From Bryobacterales bacterium (GTDB lineage: Bacteria > Acidobacteriota > Terriglobia > Bryobacterales > Bryobacteraceae): a DNA stretch of 11,242 nt. A program made the position numbers and the translations under genes. Positions 1 through 7,095 of the stretch are shown here, one piece after another. The notes under the pieces are model-generated. The model was not told where the DNA came from, did no database searches, and worked only from the letters and a program-made list of their open reading frames with translations. Location: NCBI GenBank assembly GCA_003139735.1, contig PLGA01000273.1, forward strand, positions 6,329-17,570, given 5' to 3'. Numbering within the stretch: the stretch's first letter is position 1; each line of letters opens with the position of its first letter.

Positions 1-751
1 CAAAACGCTGTGGAGCCGCCGGGCTCCCGCGGATGAGTGGAACCGCATCCCGGCGGGCTTCAACTCCTACCTGATTCGCACCGGCGAGCACGTCATCCTC
101 CTCGAAACCGGCTGCGGCGATAAGATGGACGCGCGGGCCCGCGAGCGCATGAAGCTCCCGCCCGAGACCGAACCATTGCCGGAGGCGATCGCGCGCCACG
201 GATTCGATCCCGAAGCCATCGACATTGTCATTAACAGCCACCTCCATTGGGACCATTGCGGCGGCAACACCATCCTCTCGGGCGGGGTTGCCAGACCGGC
301 GTTCCCGAGGGCCCGCTACTTCGCCCCGCGCGGCGAATGGGAACACGCGCACGAGCGCCTCATGCGCGATGGCGTCAGCTACATCGACGCCAATTACGAC
401 CCGCTGGTCGAATCCGGCCAAATGACTCTGGTGGAGGGCGACTACGAAGTGGCTCCCGGAATCCGTATGCGGCGCGCCCCCGGGCACACCCGCGACATGA
501 CGGTAATCACCGCGGAGAGCGGCGGCGAGACTTTTTGTTTTCTCGCGGACATGGTTCCCCTCGCCGCCCACCTGCAGCCCTCCTGGATAGCCGCCTTCGA
601 TCTTTACCCGCTGCAGGCGATCGAGACCAAAATCCATTGGTTGACCGCCGCCGCCGAGTCGCATTGGCTCTGCGGCTTCGCCCACGACCCCGCCATCGAC
701 TTCGCCCGAATCGTAAAACACCCCAAGACGGGGTTCGCGCTGGCGGAATAA
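1..751 (+). CDS. MBL-fold metallo-hydrolase (5' end outside window)
   Basis: The reading frame is open from base 2 to the TAA at 749-751, giving 249 residues, so the true start lies upstream and probably some tens of residues are missing. It is a metallo-beta-lactamase-fold hydrolase, probably a two-metal cytoplasmic enzyme. The signature HLHWDH (visible residues 80-85: H80, H82, D84, H85) is complete. It is followed by the GHT histidine (H162), the bridging aspartate in LADM (D183) and a late histidine in FAHDP (H228), which together would make a full set of metal ligands. The opening RIPAGFNSYLIRTGEHVILL and ETGCG are the usual first strands of the fold. Lactonases (including quorum-quenching AHL lactonases) and other hydrolases share this layout, and the substrate cannot be told from sequence. 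It converges on the next gene, with a gap of about 96 bases in which I see no clear terminator. The family call is firm; the substrate is unknown. Confidence 0.9.
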   Translation, partial: KTLWSRRAPADEWNRIPAGFNSYLIRTGEHVILLETGCGDKMDARARERMKLPPETEPLPEAIARHGFDPEAIDIVINSHLHWDHCGGNTILSGGVARPAFPRARYFAPRGEWEHAHERLMRDGVSYIDANYDPLVESGQMTLVEGDYEVAPGIRMRRAPGHTRDMTVITAESGGETFCFLADMVPLAAHLQPSWIAAFDLYPLQAIETKIHWLTAAAESHWLCGFAHDPAIDFARIVKHPKTGFALAE

Positions 752-847
752 TCGCCGCAGCCGTTTTACCGGCCAAGCTGAGCGCCGCCAGCCGCACGGA
801 GGCGGTCGCCATCGGAATCCGCAAGGGACTCGTTCTGCTTTGAGTGC

Positions 848-3334
848 CTATTCGTGGTGCAGCGCTGCCATGGGATCGAGTCTGGCCGCCCGCCGCGCCG
901 GAATATACGCCGCCAGCAGAGCGGACGAACCCAGCAGAACCGTGAATGCCGCAACCGCGCGCAGATCCATGGGAACCACGCCCGAAAGCACGCTCGACAT
1001 GATCTTCGCCAGGATCAGGGCCGCCGGAAGGCCGATCGCCAATCCGGCTCCGGAGATGCGCAGAGACTGCCCCACCACCATCTTCAGAACGTCGCCTCCG
1101 CGAGCTCCCAATGCCATGCGGATGCCGATTTCGTGAGTGCGCTGCGCCGCCGAATACGAGGTGAGCGCGTAAATTCCAGTGACCGCCAGCAACAGCGCGA
1201 TGGCGGCGTAGATCTCCATGCTGAGCGCGGCTCCTCCCACGCCGGAGGTTTGCCAGGCAATGTTCTGCTCCATGCTCTCCACTTCGTAAACCGGCGCATC
1301 GCGGTCCACCGCCCGGATGGCAGCGCGGGCGCTCGGGGCAAGGGCCACGGGATCGCCCGAGGCGCGCAGCAGCAGCGTCATGCCGGGCCGCGGAGCTTGA
1401 ACGCTGGGGATATAGACGAATGGCATCGGCTCGCCGCTGAACCAATTCTTGACGTCTCCGCAGACGCCCGCTACGGTCAACCAAGGGGAGTCCGCGCCGC
1501 CCAACTTGATGCGGTTGCCAAGCGGACTCGCGTTACGCGGATAGTCCGGCCAGTAGTTGCGCGCTACGCTTTCGGCGAGAACCACAACTCTGGGAGATTC
1601 GGCGCCATCCTGGTCCGCAATCCCGCGCCCCTGCTGGATCGGCAACTGCATGGCTTCGAAGTACCGGCTGCTCACCGCGCGAATGCCGGGCCGCATTTCG
1701 CCGGGGCGCGGCTCTGGCCGCCCTTCAATGCTGAACCCTTCCGGGCCGGCCAGGTCCGCGTACGCGGCGGCGAACCGGACGCCTGGGAGCGCGCCCAGCG
1801 CGGTGAGCGTCCTGCGGTAGAACGAGGCGGCCTCGGCGGATTCGCTGAAAGGCCGCTCGGGAAGAGCTATCCAATCGTTACCCGCGACGAAGCCGGACGA
1901 TACGCGGTAGGACTGCTCGGGGAGAGCCACTCGCATGGTCAGAAGATTCTTGGGATTGAATCCGGGATTGGCCGAAAGGAGCCCCCGGAACGTCTCGACC
2001 ATGAGTCCCGCGCCCACCAGCAGGACCAGCGCAAGGGCCACTTCCACGGCCACCAGAGTGCTCCGCGCGCGGCTGCGAGCCGGTCCCGAACTCGGGCTGC
2101 GGCCGCCTTCCTTAAGCGCCTCGGCCAGGTCGCCGGAAGCATTTCTACGCAGGGCGAGCAAGGCCGCCGGCAGACCGCAAAGGACGGCGGCCAGGACGGA
2201 GCACGCCAGGGTGAACGCGGCGACCCCCGCATCGATATGCATGCTGCGCATGCCGGCTACGAAGCGTAGCACCTCCGACGGCACTCGCGACTTCGTGAAG
2301 TCCAGATTCCAGCCCGCCAGCCAGATGCCCAGAACGCCGCCCATCAGGGCCATCAAGGCGCTTTCCACAACCAGCAGGCGGGCCACGCGGAACCGGCTAG
2401 CGCCGAGGGCGGACTCCACCGCGAATTGCCTCTGGCGGCCGGTGGCGCGCGCCAGCATGAGGCTGGCCACGTTGGCGCAAGCCAGCAGGAGCACGAAGCC
2501 GGCCGATCCCGCCAAAGTCAGGACGAACCGGTCGGTGACCGGATTGGCAAGTTCGCGCAAAGGCACGACCGCGACCGTTCGCGATTGGTTGCTCTCCGAA
2601 TACGCGCGCTCCAGGCGGCCGGCCAGGATTCCCATCGCACCGCGGGCCTCCGCCACCGTGACCCCCGGCCTCAGGCGGCCGAGGACCAGCAAGGTGCGGG
2701 ACGCCCGCTGGTCTTTCTCTTGCGGCGTCATCGCCAGGGGCGCCCAAAGTTCGGTTGCCAGAGGATAATCGAAATCGGCTGGCATGACGCCGGCCACGGT
2801 ATAGTCGCGGTTGTCGAGCGAGATGGTACGCCCCACGGCGTCCGGGTTCGAACCGAGCCGCCGCTGCCAGAATCCGTGACTCACAATCACCGCCGCGCCG
2901 CCGGAAGGCTCCTCGTCCGCAAGGGAGAAACTGCGCCCGAGCGCCGGCTGCATGCCCAACAGCGCAAAGAAATCGGCGGCGACCAGGCAAGCCTGTATGC
3001 GCTCCGGCTCGCCGGCGCCGGTCAAATTGGCATCCCACGGCCGGTAGGCGGCCAGTCGTTCGAATACGCCGTTCTGTTTCCGCCAATCGACATAATTCGC
3101 CGGCGCCACCGCGTCCCTCTCGGCGCGCAGTTTCGGCACGGTCTCCCACACCGTCATGATCCGTTCCAGGTGCGGGTAGGGAAGCGGATGGAGCACCAGG
3201 GCGCTGACCCAGATGAAAGAGGAAGTATTGACTCCAATGCCGAGAGCCAGCGCCAGTGCCGCCACCGCCGTGGCGCCGGGCGTCTTGCGCAAAGCGCGCA
3301 AAGCGAGCCGGAAGTCCATGAGAAGACCGTTCAT
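848..3334 (-). CDS. ADOP-family ABC-type permease (MacB/FtsX-like)
   Basis: This 828-residue membrane protein has the duplicated-permease architecture called ADOP (acidobacterial duplicated orphan permease, TIGR03434). It is two MacB-like periplasmic core domains, each followed by an FtsX permease domain. The N-terminal LRALRKTPGATAV leads into a first membrane segment at about 18-42. A periplasmic domain follows to about residue 265, with the typical GRSFSLADEE and VAGVMPADFDYP. Then come membrane segments near 268-290, 317-337, 365-390 and 425-447, a second periplasmic domain to about 700, and three last segments near 708-730, 755-778 and 793-815. The FtsX hallmark RTHEIGIRMALGA lies after segment six, and the end RRAARLDPMAALHHE is the normal ADOP terminus, so the gene is complete. 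A GGGGAGG ribosome site ends 7 bases before the ATG at 3334 and favours it over Met6. No ATPase gene is nearby, so partner and substrate are unknown. These permeases are often guessed to export peptides or drugs, but that is unproven. Confidence 0.92.
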   Translation of the reverse strand: MNGLLMDFRLALRALRKTPGATAVAALALALGIGVNTSSFIWVSALVLHPLPYPHLERIMTVWETVPKLRAERDAVAPANYVDWRKQNGVFERLAAYRPWDANLTGAGEPERIQACLVAADFFALLGMQPALGRSFSLADEEPSGGAAVIVSHGFWQRRLGSNPDAVGRTISLDNRDYTVAGVMPADFDYPLATELWAPLAMTPQEKDQRASRTLLVLGRLRPGVTVAEARGAMGILAGRLERAYSESNQSRTVAVVPLRELANPVTDRFVLTLAGSAGFVLLLACANVASLMLARATGRQRQFAVESALGASRFRVARLLVVESALMALMGGVLGIWLAGWNLDFTKSRVPSEVLRFVAGMRSMHIDAGVAAFTLACSVLAAVLCGLPAALLALRRNASGDLAEALKEGGRSPSSGPARSRARSTLVAVEVALALVLLVGAGLMVETFRGLLSANPGFNPKNLLTMRVALPEQSYRVSSGFVAGNDWIALPERPFSESAEAASFYRRTLTALGALPGVRFAAAYADLAGPEGFSIEGRPEPRPGEMRPGIRAVSSRYFEAMQLPIQQGRGIADQDGAESPRVVVLAESVARNYWPDYPRNASPLGNRIKLGGADSPWLTVAGVCGDVKNWFSGEPMPFVYIPSVQAPRPGMTLLLRASGDPVALAPSARAAIRAVDRDAPVYEVESMEQNIAWQTSGVGGAALSMEIYAAIALLLAVTGIYALTSYSAAQRTHEIGIRMALGARGGDVLKMVVGQSLRISGAGLAIGLPAALILAKIMSSVLSGVVPMDLRAVAAFTVLLGSSALLAAYIPARRAARLDPMAALHHE

Positions 3335-3346
3335 ATGGCTGCCTCC

Positions 3347-3376
3347 CCGTGGCGGAGAGCAATCCCAAGGCCACGG
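3347..3376 (-). promoter_or_regulatory. Possible leader hairpin next to the permease ribosome site
   Basis: In the 140-base gap before the ADOP gene there is a perfect 7-bp inverted repeat, CCGTGGC at 3347-3353 and GCCACGG at 3370-3376, with a 16-base loop. On the minus-strand transcript the proximal arm touches the GGGGAGG ribosome site at 3342-3348. It could affect translation, but 7 bp in GC-rich DNA can arise by chance. There is no T-run, so a terminator for the upstream TIGR03435 gene is not supported. Confidence 0.2.
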
Positions 3377-3474
3377 CGCTTTCCGCTAAGAACCAACAGC
3401 TCTGCGCCCCCCGGACGCAGCGCGGTGTCCGATATTGGGATCACAATGCCCGGAATCGGAGGCCGTGCCTTCAG

Positions 3475-4440
3475 TCAATTCTCGGTTGGCGTTTTGTTCA
3501 CATGGTCGACGACCAGCACCTGCACCGGGCCCTTCTTGGACTCCAACCTGAGCCCAAGCTGACTCTCGATGGCGGCGAAAAGATTCGGGGCTGCGTCGCT
3601 TGAATCCGATACGCCGGCCTGTCCCGCCGGCTGTTGAGAGGCGTCAGGCGGCCCAGCTTCTAAAGTGGACCGATTGCGAACCGGCTCATCCGGCACATAG
3701 GTCAAGTCGAAGTCGTATGTCCCGGTAAGTCCGGTCTTATCCACTACCGGCCGGAGAAGTCTGCGTTCCAAATCCGCCCACAAGACGGCGAGTGGCTCCA
3801 TTCTCGCCGTGATACGGGTATTGCCGTTCACCACAAAAGGGACCAAGCGTGGTACGCCGGGCGGCAGGACCGGAAAACCGTCCTTGTCCTTTGCCATCGT
3901 CTTTAGGGTCGGAGGTTGGCCTGCCTCTGGCCGCGGTGCGCCGGCTGGGAGTGGCCCTGGCTCCTTCAACTTCGGCCCTCCCTTCGCCACAACCGCCTCG
4001 TAGATCGGCAAGTCTCGCGTTTCCCAATGGGCGGCAAGGCCGAAGCGCTCCACCATCAGGTTCTGGATCATCGCAAGGAACTGCTCCTTCGTGGCGCCTG
4101 GTGGAATCTTCGCGTCGATGTCGTACTTGCCGCTCTTGAGCCAGTCCGGGCCGATAAGCTGCCAAGGTATCAGGTTATACGCTCGCCAAAGAAGCAAAGT
4201 GAGCGTTACGTTGGAGCCGATGAGCTCTCCGGGGCTGCCCGTTCCCAGACCGCCCGTCAGCCGGGGGATTGGCCGGGCCGAGGGAGCGGAAACCTTGACA
4301 GAAGCCGCCTCAAAGGAAGGCAGCGTAGCAGCGGTTTGGGCGGAGGCAACAGCCGTCCATATAAGCAAGCTCGCGATGTTTGGAAGGGTCATAGCTCTAC
4401 CCACGGTTTGCGCACGCGCACGTAACGGCGTCATGGCCAT
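3475..4440 (-). CDS. Secreted TIGR03435 (DUF3738) family protein
   Basis: This 321-residue protein belongs to the TIGR03435/DUF3738 family, which is greatly expanded in soil Acidobacteriota and has no established function. Family landmarks appear in order: FEAASVKVS after the signal region, GSNVTLTLLLWRAYN, the DWLKSGKYDIDAKIPPGA block, LMVERFGLAAHWETRDLPIY with AVVAKGGPKLKEPG, then RPVVDKTGLTGTYDFDL at about 229-247. The closing block is LFAAIESQLGLRLESKKGPV then VLVVDHVNKTPTEN. All are intact and the length is normal. A signal peptide ends in AVASAQ, so export to the periplasm or outside is likely. The start is uncertain. ATG at 4440 gives an Arg-rich n-region with a weak GTGAG before it; Met17 (4392) gives a shorter signal without basic residues. 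It lies upstream of the ADOP gene on the same strand with a gap of 140 bases, so co-transcription is possible but not shown. Confidence 0.9.
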   Translation of the reverse strand: MAMTPLRARAQTVGRAMTLPNIASLLIWTAVASAQTAATLPSFEAASVKVSAPSARPIPRLTGGLGTGSPGELIGSNVTLTLLLWRAYNLIPWQLIGPDWLKSGKYDIDAKIPPGATKEQFLAMIQNLMVERFGLAAHWETRDLPIYEAVVAKGGPKLKEPGPLPAGAPRPEAGQPPTLKTMAKDKDGFPVLPPGVPRLVPFVVNGNTRITARMEPLAVLWADLERRLLRPVVDKTGLTGTYDFDLTYVPDEPVRNRSTLEAGPPDASQQPAGQAGVSDSSDAAPNLFAAIESQLGLRLESKKGPVQVLVVDHVNKTPTEN

Positions 4441-4454
4441 CGCTCACGTTACCG
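4419..4454. promoter_or_regulatory. Paired CACGTWACSG motifs at a divergent gene start
   Basis: Two near-identical 10-mers, CACGTAACGG (4419-4428) and CACGTTACCG (4445-4454), differ at two positions and share an inverted GTAACG/CGTTAC core. They sit between, or just inside, the divergent starts of the TIGR03435 gene and the barrel gene. The start codons as drawn are only 17 bases apart, so both promoters must lie in this crowded stretch or inside the opposite gene. An operator is possible; no consensus -35/-10 pair is obvious. Confidence 0.2.
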
Positions 4455-4457
4455 CAA

Positions 4458-5561
4458 ATGGGCCTCCACGGTGGGGTGTTAAACTACGGCTTGCCTCAAC
4501 CAGTATCACGCGCCGGGCATTGGTTTGCCGGTTCCGGCATCCAGGAATCGAGCGGCGGCGTGGCGCGCTATTATCGCGCCGACCTGGGACGCAACCACGC
4601 GGTTTCGACGGAGATTACCGGCTATGCCGTGAGTACGTTCGTGTACCTGCATTCCGTCGCGAAAGAGGCCGCCTATCTCGAAGCCGCGCTGCGGGCGGCG
4701 CAATTCCTCACCCGCACGGCCTGGGACGGCGCCTCGAAAGCGATGCCGTTTGAGATCGACCCGCCCGCATGCGCCTATTTCTTCGATTGCGGAATCTCCG
4801 TCCGCGGCCTGCTTTCGGCCTGGCGCGTCACGGGCGAGCGCGAGTTCCTCGATGTGGCAACCGCGCTGGGCGAATCCATGGCCGCCGATTTCACCTCCGG
4901 GGACGGCGGCTATCATGCCATCCTCGCGCTTCCCGGCAAGCGTCCCTTTCCGCCGGATTTGGCGCGCTGGTCGGCTTCTTCGGGGTGTTATCAATTGAAG
5001 GCCGCCATGGCATGGCACGATTTAGCGGAGGCCACCGATAGTTCCCGCTTCTGTGAACTCTACGAGCGAGCCGTGGAGCGGGCGCTTTGCGCTTCGAGCG
5101 GCTTTCTGCCGGGGCACGCCGACCCCCTCAAGGTGGTGGACCGTCTGCACGCGTTCCTCTATTTTCTGGAAGGACTTCTGCCCTGCGCCGCCCAGGACCG
5201 TTGCGCGGCGGCCATCCGCGACGGCATCGTGCGCGTCGCCCGGACCCTTCGCGAAGCCGCATCCCGCTTCGAGCGTTGCGACGTCTATGCCCAGTTGCTT
5301 CGCCTGCGCCTCTATGCCGATTGGGCGGGCGTGGCGCCGCTCGACCGCGAGGCGGCGCAATTCGAAGCCGGGAAGGTGGCAGGCTTTCAGGCTTCCTCCC
5401 AGGATGCGCGAATCGATGGCGGGTTCTATTTCGGGCGAAAGGCGGGGGCGGTCCTGCCGTTCGTGAATCCCGTATCCACCGCGTTCGCCCTTCAAGCGCT
5501 GGCTCTTTGGGAGCAGTGCCGCGACGGCGGGGCGCAGCCGCACCGGCATTTGCTGATCTGA
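4458..5561 (+). CDS. Alpha/alpha-barrel-like protein, putative glycan-active
   Basis: This 367-residue protein appears soluble: I see no membrane segment or signal peptide. Its amphipathic helix pairs, spaced like those of (alpha/alpha)6 six-hairpin or terpenoid-cyclase-like barrels, suggest a polysaccharide-processing or glycosidase-like fold. Supporting stretches are STEITGYAVSTFVYLHSVA (about 50-68), YFFDCGISVRGLLSAWRVTG around D110, SSGCYQLKAAMAWHDLAEA (about 173-191) and a late NPVSTAFALQALALWEQ. Similar proteins of unknown function accompany glycosyltransferases in surface-polysaccharide loci. That placement is from memory, not a search. The in-frame TAG at 4392-4394 rules out a start further upstream. 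ATG 4458 has no ribosome site, and in-frame GTG 4476 or TTG 4491 are alternatives. The recognisable fold starts only near WFAGSGIQESSGG (residue 22 on). It is followed after one base by the glycosyltransferase gene, so the two are likely co-expressed. No catalytic residues can be assigned. Confidence 0.72.
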   Translation: MGLHGGVLNYGLPQPVSRAGHWFAGSGIQESSGGVARYYRADLGRNHAVSTEITGYAVSTFVYLHSVAKEAAYLEAALRAAQFLTRTAWDGASKAMPFEIDPPACAYFFDCGISVRGLLSAWRVTGEREFLDVATALGESMAADFTSGDGGYHAILALPGKRPFPPDLARWSASSGCYQLKAAMAWHDLAEATDSSRFCELYERAVERALCASSGFLPGHADPLKVVDRLHAFLYFLEGLLPCAAQDRCAAAIRDGIVRVARTLREAASRFERCDVYAQLLRLRLYADWAGVAPLDREAAQFEAGKVAGFQASSQDARIDGGFYFGRKAGAVLPFVNPVSTAFALQALALWEQCRDGGAQPHRHLLI

Positions 5562-5562
5562 T

Positions 5563-6963
5563 TTGAATCTGCCCAACCAGTTCGCGGAGATCCCTGGGGC
5601 CGATTGGCGGGCGCTCTGCTGGTATGGGGCGGCGCGGGCCGCCGGCGCCTTGCGGATTGTGAGAAACAGCCCTGGTCCGCCTGCGCACGGGCTGCCCGCC
5701 GCCGATCCGGGCGTTTCCCTGGTAATTCCCTCCCGCAACGGCAGACGGCTGCTCGAAGCCCAACTCCCCGGCGTGGTGCGCGACCTGGCCGCACTTCCGG
5801 CCGAAATCCTCATCGTCGATAACGGCTCCGATGACGGCACGGCGGGGTGGCTGCGGGCGGCGTGGCCCCAGACCCTGGTGGAGGTTTCCGCCCAACCGCT
5901 TTCTTTCGCGCGCGCCGTCAATCGCGGCATCGCGCGCGCGCGTTATTCCCACATCTGCCTGTTAAATAACGACATGCTGCTCGAACCGGGCTTCTTCGCC
6001 GCGCTGCTGCGCGCGTTCGATGCGGTCCCGGACCTGTTTTGCGCCACCGCCCAGATTCGCTTCCCCGAAGGCGTGCGGCGGGAGGAGACAGGCAAGGCGG
6101 TAATGGCGCAGCACTCGCCCGAAGATTTTCCCGTCCGCTGCGACGAGCCGCTCCTGGGTGAGGACGGGACCTGGGTGCTCTACGGCAGCGGCGGCTGCTC
6201 GCTCTACGACGCCGCCAAGCTGCGCGCGCTGGGAGGCGCGGATGAGGCCTACGCCCCCGCCTACGTAGAGGACCTAGACCTTGGCTACCGCGCCTGGCAG
6301 CGCGGCTGGCCCACCGTGTACACGGCCGCGGCGCTGGTGGAGCACCGTCACCGCGCCACCACCTCGCGGTATTACACCCAGTTGGAACTCGAAGAGATCC
6401 TGGAGGTGAACTACCTGCGCTTCCTGGCGCGGGCGGTAGCCGACCCCAAGCTGTTCCGGCGGCTGTGGGGCCAGGCCCTGCGCCGTTTGCTCCACGGAGC
6501 CAATCGAACCCCCGCGTTCCGCCACGCGCTGGCTGCCGCGGCTCAGATCGCGCTGGCCGGAGCCGACCAGCCCTCCCGCGGGTTTCCCAGCTTGACCCGG
6601 CCCGACGCGGAGGAATCCTTCCTGGCGCTGACCGATGGTTCGGTCGCCGTTTTCCCGGGTCGCGCGGCCTCCGGCAAGCCGCGCGTGTTGGTGGTGGGAT
6701 CCCGCCTGCCGCTGCCCCTGGCCTTGGCTGGCCGCGACCAGATCCTGGTAGGGTTCGCGGACCAATGGGCCCGGCCTCCGGCGGAGACACTGGGGATCTG
6801 CTTGGAGGCTGTGCTCGTGCGGCGCGGCGCCAATTCCGCATTCCGAGCGGCGCTGCGGCAGACCGTTGCCAAGTGGCGCCCCGAAACGGCCTACCTGGAC
6901 GATACTCTGATGGCGCTCTACGCCGCGGATTGCGCGCCGGTCCGGACGGTCCTTCTCAAGTAA
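5563..6963 (+). CDS. Family 2 glycosyltransferase with eroded GT4-like tail
   Basis: This 466-residue protein has a complete GT-A family 2 domain at residues 51-265. It shows VSLVIPSRNG (51-60), the nucleotide-binding DNGSDDGT (86-93), the DXD-equivalent NND (135-137), the acidic pair in VEDLDLGYR (E236, D237) and a terminal EHRH. It should transfer a sugar from a nucleotide donor to a cell-surface or secreted glycan, in the style of rhamnosyl- or mannosyl-transferases. Helices from 270 to 345 follow. Residues 372-466 resemble the first Rossmann half of a GT4-type transferase (KPRVLVVGSRLPLPLA to ALYAADCAPVRTVLLK), then stop at TAA 6961-6963 where larger GT2-GT4 fusions continue. The usual glycine-rich donor loop after LPLPLA is also missing. 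The start is taken as TTG 5563, because an in-frame TGA sits at 5554-5556 and no ATG or ribosome site is near. It begins one base after the barrel gene's stop, suggesting translational coupling. The GT2 call is firm; the tail reading is inference. Confidence 0.9.
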   Translation: MNLPNQFAEIPGADWRALCWYGAARAAGALRIVRNSPGPPAHGLPAADPGVSLVIPSRNGRRLLEAQLPGVVRDLAALPAEILIVDNGSDDGTAGWLRAAWPQTLVEVSAQPLSFARAVNRGIARARYSHICLLNNDMLLEPGFFAALLRAFDAVPDLFCATAQIRFPEGVRREETGKAVMAQHSPEDFPVRCDEPLLGEDGTWVLYGSGGCSLYDAAKLRALGGADEAYAPAYVEDLDLGYRAWQRGWPTVYTAAALVEHRHRATTSRYYTQLELEEILEVNYLRFLARAVADPKLFRRLWGQALRRLLHGANRTPAFRHALAAAAQIALAGADQPSRGFPSLTRPDAEESFLALTDGSVAVFPGRAASGKPRVLVVGSRLPLPLALAGRDQILVGFADQWARPPAETLGICLEAVLVRRGANSAFRAALRQTVAKWRPETAYLDDTLMALYAADCAPVRTVLLK

Positions 6964-7052
6964 CTGCGCCATGCCCGTGTAACTCGAATTCGCCCGGAAA
7001 TCATGAAATCTATTGCGGTTTTCCGCTTCAGACCACAAAATAAGTGGCTGAA

Positions 7053-7091
7053 AAACGGTCAAATTCGGTTACAGTTATTTTTGAGCCGTTT
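7053..7091 (+). promoter_or_regulatory. Hairpin in AT-rich leader, abutting a start codon
   Basis: The 132-base gap 6964-7095 is clearly AT-richer than its surroundings. It contains AAACGGTCAAA (7053-7063) and TTTGAGCCGTTT (7080-7091), which pair as an 11-bp stem with one bulged G (7085) and a 16-base loop. The stem ends 4 bases before the ATG at 7096 and covers the place where a ribosome site would lie. There is no T-run after the 3' arm, so it is not a standard intrinsic terminator. A weak promoter upstream is possible (TTGCGG at 7013-7018, CAAAAT at 7036-7041, 17-base spacer) but matches the consensus poorly. Confidence 0.3.
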
Positions 7092-7095
7092 GAGA

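Noticed and set aside
752..847. Shared terminator between the converging MBL and ADOP genes
   Set aside because: Only a 5-bp CCGCC/GGCGG pairing is visible and there is no T-run on either strand.
854..2269. Long + strand open frame of 471 codons
   Set aside because: It lies wholly antisense to the first ADOP permease. Its translation is Arg/Gln/Gly-rich with no domain, as expected from a GC-rich gene read on the other strand.
5022..5930. Minus-strand open frames across the barrel and glycosyltransferase genes
   Set aside because: They overlap two well-supported + genes, show no recognisable motifs and have shadow-like composition.
7015..7026. GCGG-TTTT-CCGC mini-hairpin as terminator of the glycosyltransferase unit
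   Set aside because: The stem is only 4 bp and no T-run follows it.
7003..7095. N-terminal extension of the receiver gene from ATG 7003
   Set aside because: The 31 codons are AT-rich at third positions, unlike the gene body, do not extend the receiver fold, and contain a hairpin. I treat them as leader, though the GGAA before 7003 leaves some doubt.
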